35,750 nucleotides of DNA from CAYQVO01 sp964421085 (GTDB taxonomy: Bacteria > Bdellovibrionota_C > UBA2361 > CAYQVO01). The notes beneath the pieces were generated by a model. It was not told the origin of the DNA. It saw only the letters and a program-made list of their open reading frames with translations, and searched no databases. The stretch is from positions 1 through 35,750 of the forward strand of contig CAYQVO010000038.1 in NCBI GenBank assembly GCA_964421085.1. Direction: 5' to 3'. Positions 7,719-15,705 of this stretch are shown here, one piece after another (position 1 is the stretch's first letter; every line of letters begins with the position of its first letter). The position numbers and the translations under genes were made by a program.

Positions 7719-10700
7719 TCAAGCGGCGGATAGTCTCAGTTCCAGCCCTCTTTCGCCGCAGAACCGTTCCAGCGCCTCTAAGTTCCGGCTTTCGTGCATC
7801 TCCTCATACACCACATCAGGTACCGGTTCAAAATGATCGGAAACAGGAAGCGCTCCTGATGTGGGAGCTTCCATCTCAACCAGAATCAGAGGCCACTCAC
7901 CTTCGAACGTACAACGTATGCTGCGAACCGCGAAGCCGCATTTCTCGTACGCCTTCACAACATATTCGTTTTTTCCGCTTGCCGATGTCTGCAGCACAAT
8001 CCGGTCGATCCCATCAGCCGCGGCTCTGTCTTTCAGATGTTCGAACATTCTTCGAAAATACCCCTTTCCCCGGCAACCGGGAGACGTGGCAGTTTTTGAA
8101 AGATAGACGTATCTCCCGCTGTCGGATCCTCTGAGACAGGCGAGAAGCATGGCGGCCATTTCGCCCTGATTTTCGACGATAAATGAATAATCAGATCTGC
8201 CGGGATGTTCTTCGAGATAACAATCGATTGGGGTAGGATGCGTCTGAGGAATCAGTCTGTCCAGAGCAAGCAGTTCTTCCTCCCTGTCCCGGACAACTTC
8301 CCGGCTCATTGGCGCCACTTCAACGGGTTTCAGGAAATCGTCTGGATAAAGAAGGCATTCTTTTAGAACCGATCCAAAGATCGTGCCTAGTGCCGCAAGA
8401 TTCCTGCTGTGCTCAAGGCCTGTGGCAAGCCGCATGGTATGCATGTACCAATCCATCCGGGAAATGGGAAATCCCCAGCTCGTCCCGTCGGCCAGATGTA
8501 TTCCCTGCGCAGCAGCGAGTTTAAAGACCCGCCTTTTTATCTCTTCAAATACCGGACCGGCAACATAATCCGTTGTCGGTGCTTCGAGTATTTTCAGATA
8601 GGCATGGATGCACGATGAAGGATCGAAGTGGAAGGACATTTCCACCTGATGCTCGCGGCCTTCCCTGTCAACCACCGTAATCTGCCTCAGGTGCGAGCGC
8701 GGATCGAGAACATTGAAGGCGCCTTCAGCGGGATTCTCCGCGAAGGTGCCGAGAACACCGGCAATGTGCGCTACCATTGCCCGCGTATTCCTCCGGCGCT
8801 TGCCAATCATGTAATCCACATATTCCTGCATTGTTCCGCTCCCGTAGCGGCTGAAAAAAGTCTCGTTCAGCACAGTCAGCGCGTAGGGACTTTGCCTTGA
8901 GCCTTCAGCCTCAAGCTTCTGCCGGAAACGCTCCCTCAAGAGAGCCGCTTCTTCGGCCTGGCCCTCATTCGCATGAATCTCAATCAAACCGCCGGTAACA
9001 GCATCAAAGCCCAGCTGATGGAGTTTGGCCTGGCTCGGAGTGAATATCAAAAACAGGTTGCGCGGAATTCCTCCGGGGAAAAGGCTTCCGGCGTTGATTG
9101 TGTCGAAGTCCAGAGTATTGTCTACAACGAGGTAGACCGGATTTGAAAACTCGCCCCCATGTTTCGCAAGAGCTTTCGCAAAATCTTGAAGGGGAAATGA
9201 ATGCGTATAGAAAAAGGGAGAAATGCTTGCATCCGCACAGATAAGCTGCCCATGCGGGCACTGCCTGTTCGATTCCGCAATCCCTGCCGCGACCTTCTCA
9301 AGATCCTCAATCGAGGCATCGTGCGGAATCATTTCGAGCCTGGAGGGGGAGGATTCCTGGATATCCCCATAATGGGGATTCCTTCCAAATAAGTTCTCAG
9401 TCAAGAATGCACTCTCCCAATAGTGATCCGTACTGAAGACTTCCTCCGCACTCCCCAGTTCTTCAATTGGCGCTCTCGCGGCAGTCATGCCTGAATTCGT
9501 GGCAAGCACTCTTCCCCCTTCCCATGAACCCATTGCTTCCTCGAGATCCGCGACATTTGCAGGCATACAAAGCCGCGCGCCATACTGCACAAGAGTGCGG
9601 AGCCGGTAGTAGCATCGGTGAAAAGTCTCAGCCACATCGGAGACAGTGACGGACGGTTCTTCAAGCACGGAGCAAAGAGATGCGCTGACATGATCGAGTT
9701 CCGCTGCTGTCTCTTCAAAGATACCGCGCTGGAATGGGGTAGTTGGTCTAAAACCGCTCAGGGTCTCTCTCACCGCCTCCACGGAGCCGAGCAAAGCCGC
9801 ATAGTCCCTGTTGCGTTCTTCCAGGTCTTGATCCTGCACCTTCTCTTCTCTGTGATTTACGACGATGCTGTCCTCTGTCTTTATGCGTGTATTGAGAATA
9901 GAGTCGAGTCTTCCAGCCTCGAAGTGATAACGGGTGACATCATCAAGCGAGGGGCGAAAGCCCATGGAAGCAGAGTCCTGGATAAGCTGATAGCGAGCAG
10001 GCTCTCTCTGATCGTGGATGAAAGTAACCCTTCGCATCGCCCGGCTTCCAGTCGCGAACGGGTCAAAATCTTCCTCGAGAATAATCTGCATCTGGCTGCC
10101 GCTTTCCGCGAAAGCCTTCCGGAGATCTTCCCGGGCTGCAGGATCAATGGCGCCATCCACTCTCAAATAGAGCCCGCACCTGAACGTGGAGGCGGCAGGT
10201 GAAGAGAGAAAACTCGTCACGTCGGGAACGATCTCTCCGGCATTTTCGCTTCCAATGTTAACGAGCAGCATGCACCCCCGATTTTCTTCGTTTGAAATAA
10301 AATCTTCGAGTGCTGGTATCGATTGACATTCGGCGATTCTCTTTTTCGGGGCAAAAACTGCGTATCCAGCGGCAAACTCTGCATAACTCTCACTTGCTCT
10401 GGAACGAATAAGGACGACATTTCTGTCGTAAGCTTCGCCCAGGAATGGCGTGTTAATTTCGGAACGGAGATACTTGACGAATTTTGATACCTCGACTATC
10501 CCGCCTTGATAGACTGCGTTCTCTCTTTCGTGCGCCGGAGAGCAGTAGTTCTGGCTCTGAACTGCAAAGAGGAACCACTCGCGAAGCTCGGCGCAGGCAA
10601 GAATTACATCTTGATCAAGTTCGAAACCTTCCTGCTCAAATCTATCAGCAAGTTCGTTCGAGCGTTGAGCGATCAGACGAAAAACCTTCCTATTGAAGTC

Positions 10701-10880
10701 ATTCAGCGATTCACCTGAAAGGAGAAGTCTCGAAAGCCCTGAGATTCTGGACAGGTCGCTATGCAGGATGGATTGAGGGGTATCAATATTCTCCCGGTGA
10801 CAAGCACTCTCCGTGAGGCTCTCCTCGGGAGCTGCTTCTCCTGGTTGAGGGGTTACATCCAACGTCATTTTTGACCGCAT
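7719..10880 (-). CDS. Large PLP-enzyme-like and GNAT fusion protein
   Basis: This is a 1053-residue, soluble, multi-domain protein. Residues about 455-640 follow the Cys/Met-metabolism PLP-enzyme fold: an ATNSGM loop near 460, PVYLVVDNTL with the pyridine-contacting Asp at 587, and SQAKLHQLGFDAVTGGLI with Lys 619 at the Schiff-base position. Residues about 895-1000 form a GNAT domain (TSPGCRGKGYFRRM with R937-G940, then VVKAYEKCGF). The motif-A pattern is RxxGxF rather than RxxGxG. The first 450 residues have alternating helices and strands but no family I know. The role may be making and then acylating an amino compound, which is inference. The start has no Shine-Dalgarno; an inner ATG lies at residue 5. 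It stands alone on its strand. Confidence 0.9.
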   Translation of the reverse strand: MRSKMTLDVTPQPGEAAPEESLTESACHRENIDTPQSILHSDLSRISGLSRLLLSGESLNDFNRKVFRLIAQRSNELADRFEQEGFELDQDVILACAELREWFLFAVQSQNYCSPAHERENAVYQGGIVEVSKFVKYLRSEINTPFLGEAYDRNVVLIRSRASESYAEFAAGYAVFAPKKRIAECQSIPALEDFISNEENRGCMLLVNIGSENAGEIVPDVTSFLSSPAASTFRCGLYLRVDGAIDPAAREDLRKAFAESGSQMQIILEEDFDPFATGSRAMRRVTFIHDQREPARYQLIQDSASMGFRPSLDDVTRYHFEAGRLDSILNTRIKTEDSIVVNHREEKVQDQDLEERNRDYAALLGSVEAVRETLSGFRPTTPFQRGIFEETAAELDHVSASLCSVLEEPSVTVSDVAETFHRCYYRLRTLVQYGARLCMPANVADLEEAMGSWEGGRVLATNSGMTAARAPIEELGSAEEVFSTDHYWESAFLTENLFGRNPHYGDIQESSPSRLEMIPHDASIEDLEKVAAGIAESNRQCPHGQLICADASISPFFYTHSFPLQDFAKALAKHGGEFSNPVYLVVDNTLDFDTINAGSLFPGGIPRNLFLIFTPSQAKLHQLGFDAVTGGLIEIHANEGQAEEAALLRERFRQKLEAEGSRQSPYALTVLNETFFSRYGSGTMQEYVDYMIGKRRRNTRAMVAHIAGVLGTFAENPAEGAFNVLDPRSHLRQITVVDREGREHQVEMSFHFDPSSCIHAYLKILEAPTTDYVAGPVFEEIKRRVFKLAAAQGIHLADGTSWGFPISRMDWYMHTMRLATGLEHSRNLAALGTIFGSVLKECLLYPDDFLKPVEVAPMSREVVRDREEELLALDRLIPQTHPTPIDCYLEEHPGRSDYSFIVENQGEMAAMLLACLRGSDSGRYVYLSKTATSPGCRGKGYFRRMFEHLKDRAAADGIDRIVLQTSASGKNEYVVKAYEKCGFAVRSIRCTFEGEWPLILVEMEAPTSGALPVSDHFEPVPDVVYEEMHESRNLEALERFCGERGLELRLSAA

Positions 10881-10941
10881 TTTTATAAGTACTTGAATCT
10901 TACCATTCTTCCGTTCTTAAGAAAGTTTTGCCGCCCGGCCG

Positions 10942-11325
10942 TTGTGCTTCAAAACCTGGTGCACCGAAAAAGTGGTCAGTATTATCAACCACCGAAAACC
11001 CGTGTCTACTTTTTTGGGGGAAGATCACAATCTATCGACCCATACTGAACAGGCGCTGATCGATTGCTTCGGTGAAGATGCGGGAAAGAGGCTCCGGGCC
11101 CGTTTCGACGTCCACTATACGCCGAAGCATGCCGGCCGGCTCAATCAGGCTGAGATCGCAATCGGTATGTACCGACGACAGTGGCTGGGTAATGATAGAA
11201 TATCGGACACCAAAGCTCTCAGAAGGAGGACCGCCGCCTGGATTCGCTGCGTCAATGAACGGAAAGTCAAAATCAGGTGGAAGTTCTTGAAGGAATATGC
11301 CAGAGAAGCCTTCGGCTGCGGGTGA
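10942..11325 (+). pseudogene. IS630-family transposase, C-terminal remnant
   Basis: From about 11020 the reading matches the C-terminal part of IS630 (DDE_3) transposases. It shows a degraded version of the second-aspartate region (EDHNLSTHT for the usual DNLNTH), then FDVHYTPKHAGRLNQAEIAI with the third catalytic Glu, and a basic helical end. The N-terminal DNA-binding part and first catalytic Asp are missing, and the first 25 codons are not transposase-like. It lies between two minus-strand genes and is a dead fragment. Confidence 0.75.
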
Positions 11326-11494
11326 AAAAATTGGCTCAACGGAGTACTGGTTCCTTCCTGTATTGAACCCACTTTCCCTGTCTCCGTGGAAAGTGCCGTT
11401 ATTGGCGGTAACTGAACGGTACTGAGACGGTTGCAGCAGGATTGCAGCAGGGAGTCGTGGACGAGCAAACGGTACAAGGGGAGGAGCAATCAGC

Positions 11495-12445
11495 TTACGT
11501 CGGCGTTTCATCCGGTTGATTTTCTCCCTCCGAACCTTCCTCTTCCTGGGCAGCGCGCTTTGCGGCAAGCATAGCCTCATAAAGATAGCGTCCTGTCCGC
11601 TCATATGCAGTTGTATAGTCTTTCTGGCTGAGGTAGAGCGAGCGGACAAAACTCTTTGGCGGAAGAGGTCGCCCAGGTTCAAACTTGTCCCATTTATCAG
11701 AATCATAACCTTCTACCATCTCTGCTGCTGCGAAACACACTGTCCTGCTGCGAGCCCGCTCCACCACCTCGATTTTGGCTGACAGATTCAGTGCGTCTAC
11801 CAATGGCCCGGGAATTCCATTCCGGTTCAGAAAGCGAAGAGTCATCTTTTCGACGTCGAAGTTGTGGTGTTGTCCAAGTTGATAGTTCAGTTTTGCGCGG
11901 GGCATTTGCTCTGCAAGCGAGACGTATTTCTCCTCAAGGAAGGCAGCAGCAAGCATATCACCAATCGGCATCATCACTCCTGCGGCAAGGCAATCCTCCC
12001 GCAGGCTATGCACAACCAGCTCCGCCAGGATCCTTGCAATAATTCCCTGCCGCCGGGCCTTGTAACGATAAAGCTCGATCCATTTTACCACTCCCTCGTC
12101 CTTAATCTTTGGCCGGTTGCCGAGCCTTAGAAGGATCTGAATCACCTCTTGCGAGCCGAGGCGGACAAGCGCCGGGAGAAGTCTTGTTACATGTCCTTCC
12201 CTTGCGGCAAAGTCGAAGCCGTTCACGGTTTTCAGGAATTCAACCACCATGATCGGATCACGCGAGACATAATCGGCCACTTCGACCATATNNNNNNNNN
12301 NCGTCTGGCGGGCGGTTGCGCAAGCATCTGCGTCAACAGGGAGAAGAACCTGACACGGATCAGTCGGTCCTTTTTTGCTTTTCGGGCCGCCCGTCATCTG
12401 GGCGCGAATCCGGCTGGTCGTCAGACTGTGCCATCGCTCAGGCAT
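11495..12445 (-). CDS. HDOD-domain signalling protein, interrupted by assembly gap
   Basis: After the gap the protein reads EVADYVSRDPIMVVEFLKTVN, then LPALVRLGSQEVIQILLRL and a long helical block ending GIPGPLVDALNLS. This is the order of an HDOD domain, the all-helical regulatory relative of HD phosphohydrolases that lacks the metal-binding HD pair. Such proteins usually act in signalling to motility, biofilm or stress circuits. The C-terminus is Glu-rich and probably disordered. The start at 12445 has GGAG eight bases upstream. The 10 N (12292-12301) fall in the N-terminal part. The reading on both sides fits one protein (PVDADACATARQT before the gap), but the true length across the gap is unknown. 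Confidence 0.82.
   Translation of the reverse strand: MPERWHSLTTSRIRAQMTGGPKSKKGPTDPCQVLLPVDADACATARQTXXXXMVEVADYVSRDPIMVVEFLKTVNGFDFAAREGHVTRLLPALVRLGSQEVIQILLRLGNRPKIKDEGVVKWIELYRYKARRQGIIARILAELVVHSLREDCLAAGVMMPIGDMLAAAFLEEKYVSLAEQMPRAKLNYQLGQHHNFDVEKMTLRFLNRNGIPGPLVDALNLSAKIEVVERARSRTVCFAAAEMVEGYDSDKWDKFEPGRPLPPKSFVRSLYLSQKDYTTAYERTGRYLYEAMLAAKRAAQEEEGSEGENQPDETPT
12292..12301. other. Assembly gap, 10 N
   Basis: Exactly ten N characters stand here, a usual scaffolding placeholder for a gap of unknown size. It lies within the N-terminal coding part of the HDOD gene. Confidence 0.98.
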
Positions 12446-12697
12446 TACTTGCGCTCCGATTCGAAAAGAATGCGATATTAGTTATATCGGCAGGTGGCGC
12501 CGGCGACTTTTGCTGAAAATCACCTTGTTTTTATGACATACAACACCTTTGCCGTCAGGCGCATAATAAAGACGAGAACTTACAGGGAGAGAATTGCGCG
12601 ACGAAGCCAAGGACAGTGGAAACAAAACAATCATCTCAAGCACCTATGAGCCTGGATGGGCCGCCCATGAGCGCAAGCAACCCTCAAGTCAGCTTTG
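12446..12697. other. Gene-free spacer upstream of the HDOD gene
   Basis: I see no gene. A 15-base imperfect palindrome reading GATATTAGTTATATC lies at about 12475-12490, some 30 bases upstream of the HDOD start on the minus strand. It is AT-rich enough to hold a promoter -10 element, but no convincing -35 partner is present. The remainder separates the HDOD gene from the fragments at 12698-13243. Confidence 0.4.
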
Positions 12698-12956
12698 TCA
12701 GCAGCTCTCGGGGTTATGATATGTTCCGCTGCTATCCTCATCCCCAGGATGGGGCCGATGTTGATCCTCCCCCGGTTTCATTGAGTCATTAAAGAAGGGC
12801 CGGTCTTCCCCCTGAAAACATAATAAGGGAAGCCCTACGTAACACACTTGCGGGATTCCGGGCGTAAAAAATTGAATAGCACGCGCCGCCATATGTCCTT
12901 CGTCGTCCTCATGAAAGAGCCGAATAATAAGTACTGTTCAACTGGTGTTCCGTCCG
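12698..12956 (-). pseudogene. Sucrose-phosphorylase-like (GH13) fragment, frameshifted
   Basis: On the minus strand one frame reads HQLNSTYYSAL (about 12945-12912) and then stops. The next frame continues with EDDEGHMAARAIQFFTPGIP and QVCYVGL (to about 12815). Together they reproduce the conserved YYSAL and ARAIQFFxPGIPQVYYVGL blocks of sucrose phosphorylase and related GH13 glucoside phosphorylases, joined by one frameshift. The family protein is about 500 residues; only about 45 recognisable residues remain. What follows (CFQGEDRPFFND) no longer matches. It is a dead fragment. Confidence 0.6.
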
Positions 12957-13243
12957 GCAATGTTGATCCCGTCAATTATCAGCCCTGCAAAGCGCAATTC
13001 TGAGAGGTCTGCTTCATTAATCGCATCAAGCTCCTTCTGGCTCGCTATCCTGAATGCCCCGCGATGCAGCACTCTTCGAAACACCGAGGCTCCCAGCAAA
13101 CGCCCGACAGTCGATCCCGAATAATTTCGGCTTTTGGTCGTATATTTGAAGGCAGCGAAGAGCCCTTTCCTTTGATAAAGTTTCTTCGCTGGTAGTCCCT
13201 GTCGTTCACAGGGTGGCAATGATTCCTCTTTGTTCATGGCCAT
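12938..13243 (-). pseudogene. IS256-type transposase, N-terminal fragment
   Basis: The 101-residue reading ends with STVGRLLGASVFRRVL, then ADLSELRFAGLIIDGINIAG. This resembles the stretch leading to the first catalytic Asp of IS256-family (Mutator-type) transposases, normally of the form LxxLDLVALFIDG. The reading stops right after this point and the sucrose-phosphorylase-like fragment takes over on the same strand, so the rest of the transposase is missing. The first 45 residues are basic and not diagnostic. The match is short, so confidence is moderate. Confidence 0.42.
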
Positions 13244-13257
13244 AGACACCCTAAAAT
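13230..13257 (+). promoter_or_regulatory. Putative promoter of the secreted propeller gene
   Basis: TTGTTC (13230-13235), a 16-base spacer and TAAAAT (13252-13257) lie just before the gene at 13274. A GGAG ribosome site lies between this -10 and the start codon. Confidence 0.4.
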
Positions 13258-13273
13258 ACTGGAGAAAATTAGT

Positions 13274-14824
13274 ATGAAAACATGGAAATTCCTTTCTGGC
13301 TGTCTTCTTTGCCTCTTCCTGTATTCGGGTGAGGTCGCAGGTCAAACCGTCACGCGTCTTACGAGCAATGAACACGCAAAGATGGCCTACACAATAAGCG
13401 GAAATGGAACCAGTGCGGTCTGGATTGAGACGCTTGCTGATGTGTATGCACTGAAAATCGTAAACACAGACGGGACTCCCATCGAACGCACACTCATTAC
13501 CACCGACTCCAGTAAGTTTATCCCGGGCCTGGTGGGGCCTGACCTGGGAAATGTTCAGGTATTTCACCCGTCGCTTCGGGTATCGTATGACGGCAGCAAG
13601 GTTGTACTTCATGTGATTGACAGCGTATGGCAGAAAGACTGCTTTGCCATTGTTAATACAGCCACGAATGCAGTTCAGGTTATTGCTGCTGCTGCTCCCG
13701 CAGGAATGGGGACAATGGATGTAAAGCTGCTGGATCCTGCGGCCTTCGATGTGAATGATGACGGCAGCATCATAGCGTACACGTTGACGGCAAACTACAG
13801 CGGCTCTACTGAAGACGCTTCGGCGCTGGTGGCGGTTTCTCCCGGTTCGTCGCCTTACAGGCTTTCAGGATACACAGCCAAGGTGGATGTTCCAGGCGGC
13901 GCGGTCACATACTCGGATGGCCCGAACCACATTGGAAGGCCGTCGGTTGCCGGCAATACGGTTACATTTGCGGGCAATCCCAATGCGCAGAGAGAGGTCC
14001 CGACACTCTCGTATCTCTATACGATGGATCTTGCGGGAGGTTCCGCGTCTGCGAGGGCGACGGGGATAACGGAACCGCATCCTGTCAATCTCGCAAGCTA
14101 TATTTTCAATGTCTCCGGCGCCACTATCGCGGAACAGGCAGGAAACTTTTTCCCATGGACTTCCGGTGCCGCCATAACCATTCCTGATCCCGATGGAAGC
14201 AGGTTCTTCTTTCCCTTCGTGGACACTGGGCCGGGAATCGTGAAGGTTGCAGTCGGCGCACAGACATCCAGCGTGCTTTCGGTTTTGAGGAGCAGCGGGG
14301 AGGTTGAACAGTTGAGAAGCGACGATGCCTCACTTCCGTCCGGCTGGCACTTCGGTGCTTCCGGATGCGCCGGTGGCACGTCTTACGAGACGTGGAACGC
14401 GGTGCCAAGAAATGGCGGCAAGATTCTGTTCACGATGTGCGGGGGCAGCGGGCTGCAGGACCTGTTCGTGCAGAACGGAATGAAGAATCCTCAGCCGACT
14501 CGTACTCCTACAGTCGTGCCAACTCCGGCCCACTCCTGTTCATTGAAAGTCGGGAAGTCATGCAAACGTAAAATCAGAAAGGGAAGTGTCTGTTCATTCA
14601 CGATGAAGCTCTTCAAGACAGGCAGCAAGGCGCCCGTCAAGAATGCGCGCTATTCTTTCCAGAGAAAGAGCGGGAGCAAGGCCTTTAGAAGCTATGTCAA
14701 CGGGAAGCTGGGGTCAAAAGGGACTGCCACCAGGAATATAGTGGTCAAGAAGAGGTATGCTTACAGGACCGTATTTCCGGCATACGGTTGTACCACGAAA
14801 CAGGTGATAGTTACGGTGCGCTAA
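13274..14824 (+). CDS. Secreted beta-propeller-like protein with basic C-terminal domain
   Basis: The 516-residue protein begins with a classical signal peptide (basic MKTWK, hydrophobic core, likely cut after VAG near residue 23). Residues about 30-400 contain repeated strand motifs such as SYDGSKVVLHV and DVNDDGSIIAYTL, the pattern of TolB/WD40-like beta-propellers. A Pro/Thr linker (NPQPTRTPTVVPTPAHS) leads to a Lys/Arg-rich, Cys-containing C-terminal domain of about 95 residues that resembles a bacterial Ig-like domain. It is probably exported and perhaps surface-attached. GGAG precedes the ATG. Its basic tail is similar in flavour to the ELWxxDGT remnant at 3853-4506, which suggests a shared class of exported proteins here. 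Confidence 0.8.
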   Translation: MKTWKFLSGCLLCLFLYSGEVAGQTVTRLTSNEHAKMAYTISGNGTSAVWIETLADVYALKIVNTDGTPIERTLITTDSSKFIPGLVGPDLGNVQVFHPSLRVSYDGSKVVLHVIDSVWQKDCFAIVNTATNAVQVIAAAAPAGMGTMDVKLLDPAAFDVNDDGSIIAYTLTANYSGSTEDASALVAVSPGSSPYRLSGYTAKVDVPGGAVTYSDGPNHIGRPSVAGNTVTFAGNPNAQREVPTLSYLYTMDLAGGSASARATGITEPHPVNLASYIFNVSGATIAEQAGNFFPWTSGAAITIPDPDGSRFFFPFVDTGPGIVKVAVGAQTSSVLSVLRSSGEVEQLRSDDASLPSGWHFGASGCAGGTSYETWNAVPRNGGKILFTMCGGSGLQDLFVQNGMKNPQPTRTPTVVPTPAHSCSLKVGKSCKRKIRKGSVCSFTMKLFKTGSKAPVKNARYSFQRKSGSKAFRSYVNGKLGSKGTATRNIVVKKRYAYRTVFPAYGCTTKQVIVTVR

Positions 14825-14857
14825 GATGTAGCTGGTTGAGGCAGTGTCAAATGCGCC

Positions 14858-14889
14858 GGGATGAGACTCGCATAACAGGGCCTCATCCC
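14858..14889 (+). terminator. Possible terminator hairpin
   Basis: GGGATGAG (14858-14865) pairs perfectly with CTCATCCC (14882-14889) about 35 bases after the stop of the secreted propeller gene. No T run follows, so this is only suggestive. Confidence 0.3.
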
Positions 14890-14962
14890 TCAGCGCGGTT
14901 CTCGTGTGCGCCTGCCCCGGTCTGTCGTGTTGCCCGCGACAGGCCCAGCCGTTTCTTCATAG

Positions 14963-15226
14963 CTGCAGTTTGATCCCACTCCTCAGGATGTCGCCAGGAG
15001 ATTCAGAAAGGAGATTCCGGGCCTGTATTTGTTGCTTTATTGCAGCGATGATTACGAGAGGTATGAGGACGCATTTCTTGCTGGAGCCCGGGCAATATTC
15101 GAGCGCGTGAAAGAGAAGGCCGAAAAATCGGGGATAACAGTTGGTGAGATAGAAGCTCAGCAAAGCCCGGATGATTTATTCGGGGGCTCTTATAACGCGG
15201 CCGGACAAGTCCGCCCCTCCGTATGA
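14963..15226 (+). pseudogene. Start-less ORF fragment, helical
   Basis: The frame opens after a TAG at 14960-14962 and reads 87 codons with protein-like, helix-prone composition (ARRFRKEIPGLYLLLYCSDD, then GARAIFERVKEKAEKSG). There is no ATG or GTG before a TTG at 15029, and no ribosome site. I recognise no family. It is probably the tail of a gene whose beginning is gone. Confidence 0.35.
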
Positions 15227-15401
15227 TAATTGATTACGAATTATTGAAACGTACCAAAGAACGCCCCGCAGGCTTACCCCCCTTTTTAAACCCCCCGGCG
15301 GTACACCGGAGAGTCTCTGGCAGGTTCCTTATCCGCCTGTCTGCGCTGCGCTTGAGCTCTACCCTTCGGGCTCCGCTCCGCGCACACAGGCTCCTTGCCT
15401 A

Positions 15402-15623
15402 TTCGCCATTTACACAGTTGGAGTTACAGATCCGGGAGGAGAGTGGCTCACATTCTTTGAAACGGCAAACCATCCTCTGTCTTTTACTTCAATTGCCGAA
15501 TTTCAGTCTGCCAGTATTCTTCATTATTCGACAGGCTTTCTTGTTCTTCTGCTTGTACTCCTCGTTGCGTTTCTGCAGAGGGCTCCGAAAGCGCTTCATG
15601 GCTTGATCCTTTTCTATGAGTAA
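15402..15623 (+). pseudogene. Membrane protein (GT-C-like) fragment
   Basis: This frame reads IYTVGVTDPGGEWLTFFE, then PLSFTSIAEFQSA, then a clear membrane helix (FLVLLLVLLVAFL) and RAPKALHGLILFYE before TAA. The order of a loop containing an (A/S)EFQS or (A/S)EWxxP-like motif, a hydrophobic helix, a short basic loop and the beginning of another helix resembles the C-terminal third of large polytopic GT-C-type glycosyltransferase-like proteins. No start codon exists upstream. The preceding bases (15300-15400) are GC-rich and look non-coding. It stops where another helix should begin, so both ends are missing. Confidence 0.42.
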
Positions 15624-15705
15624 AAATGTGAATTCTAGAAATTGCAGACCGGCAGATAGAAGGACATTCTTAAGGCCGTCTGAAGACACTTTTCTTTTCG
15701 AACTC

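Noticed and set aside
8309..10718. Many 60-190-codon plus-strand ORFs opposite the 1053-residue gene
   Set aside because: Antisense shadows of a long, high-confidence coding region.
15489..15599. 36-codon basic minus-strand ORF (MKRFRSPLQKRNEEYKQKN)
   Set aside because: It is the antisense of the membrane-protein fragment. An AAAGGA-like site precedes it, but there is no other support.
15223..15606. 127-codon plus-strand ORF
   Set aside because: Arg/Ser/Leu-rich shadow. The membrane-protein fragment is read in a different frame of the same strand.
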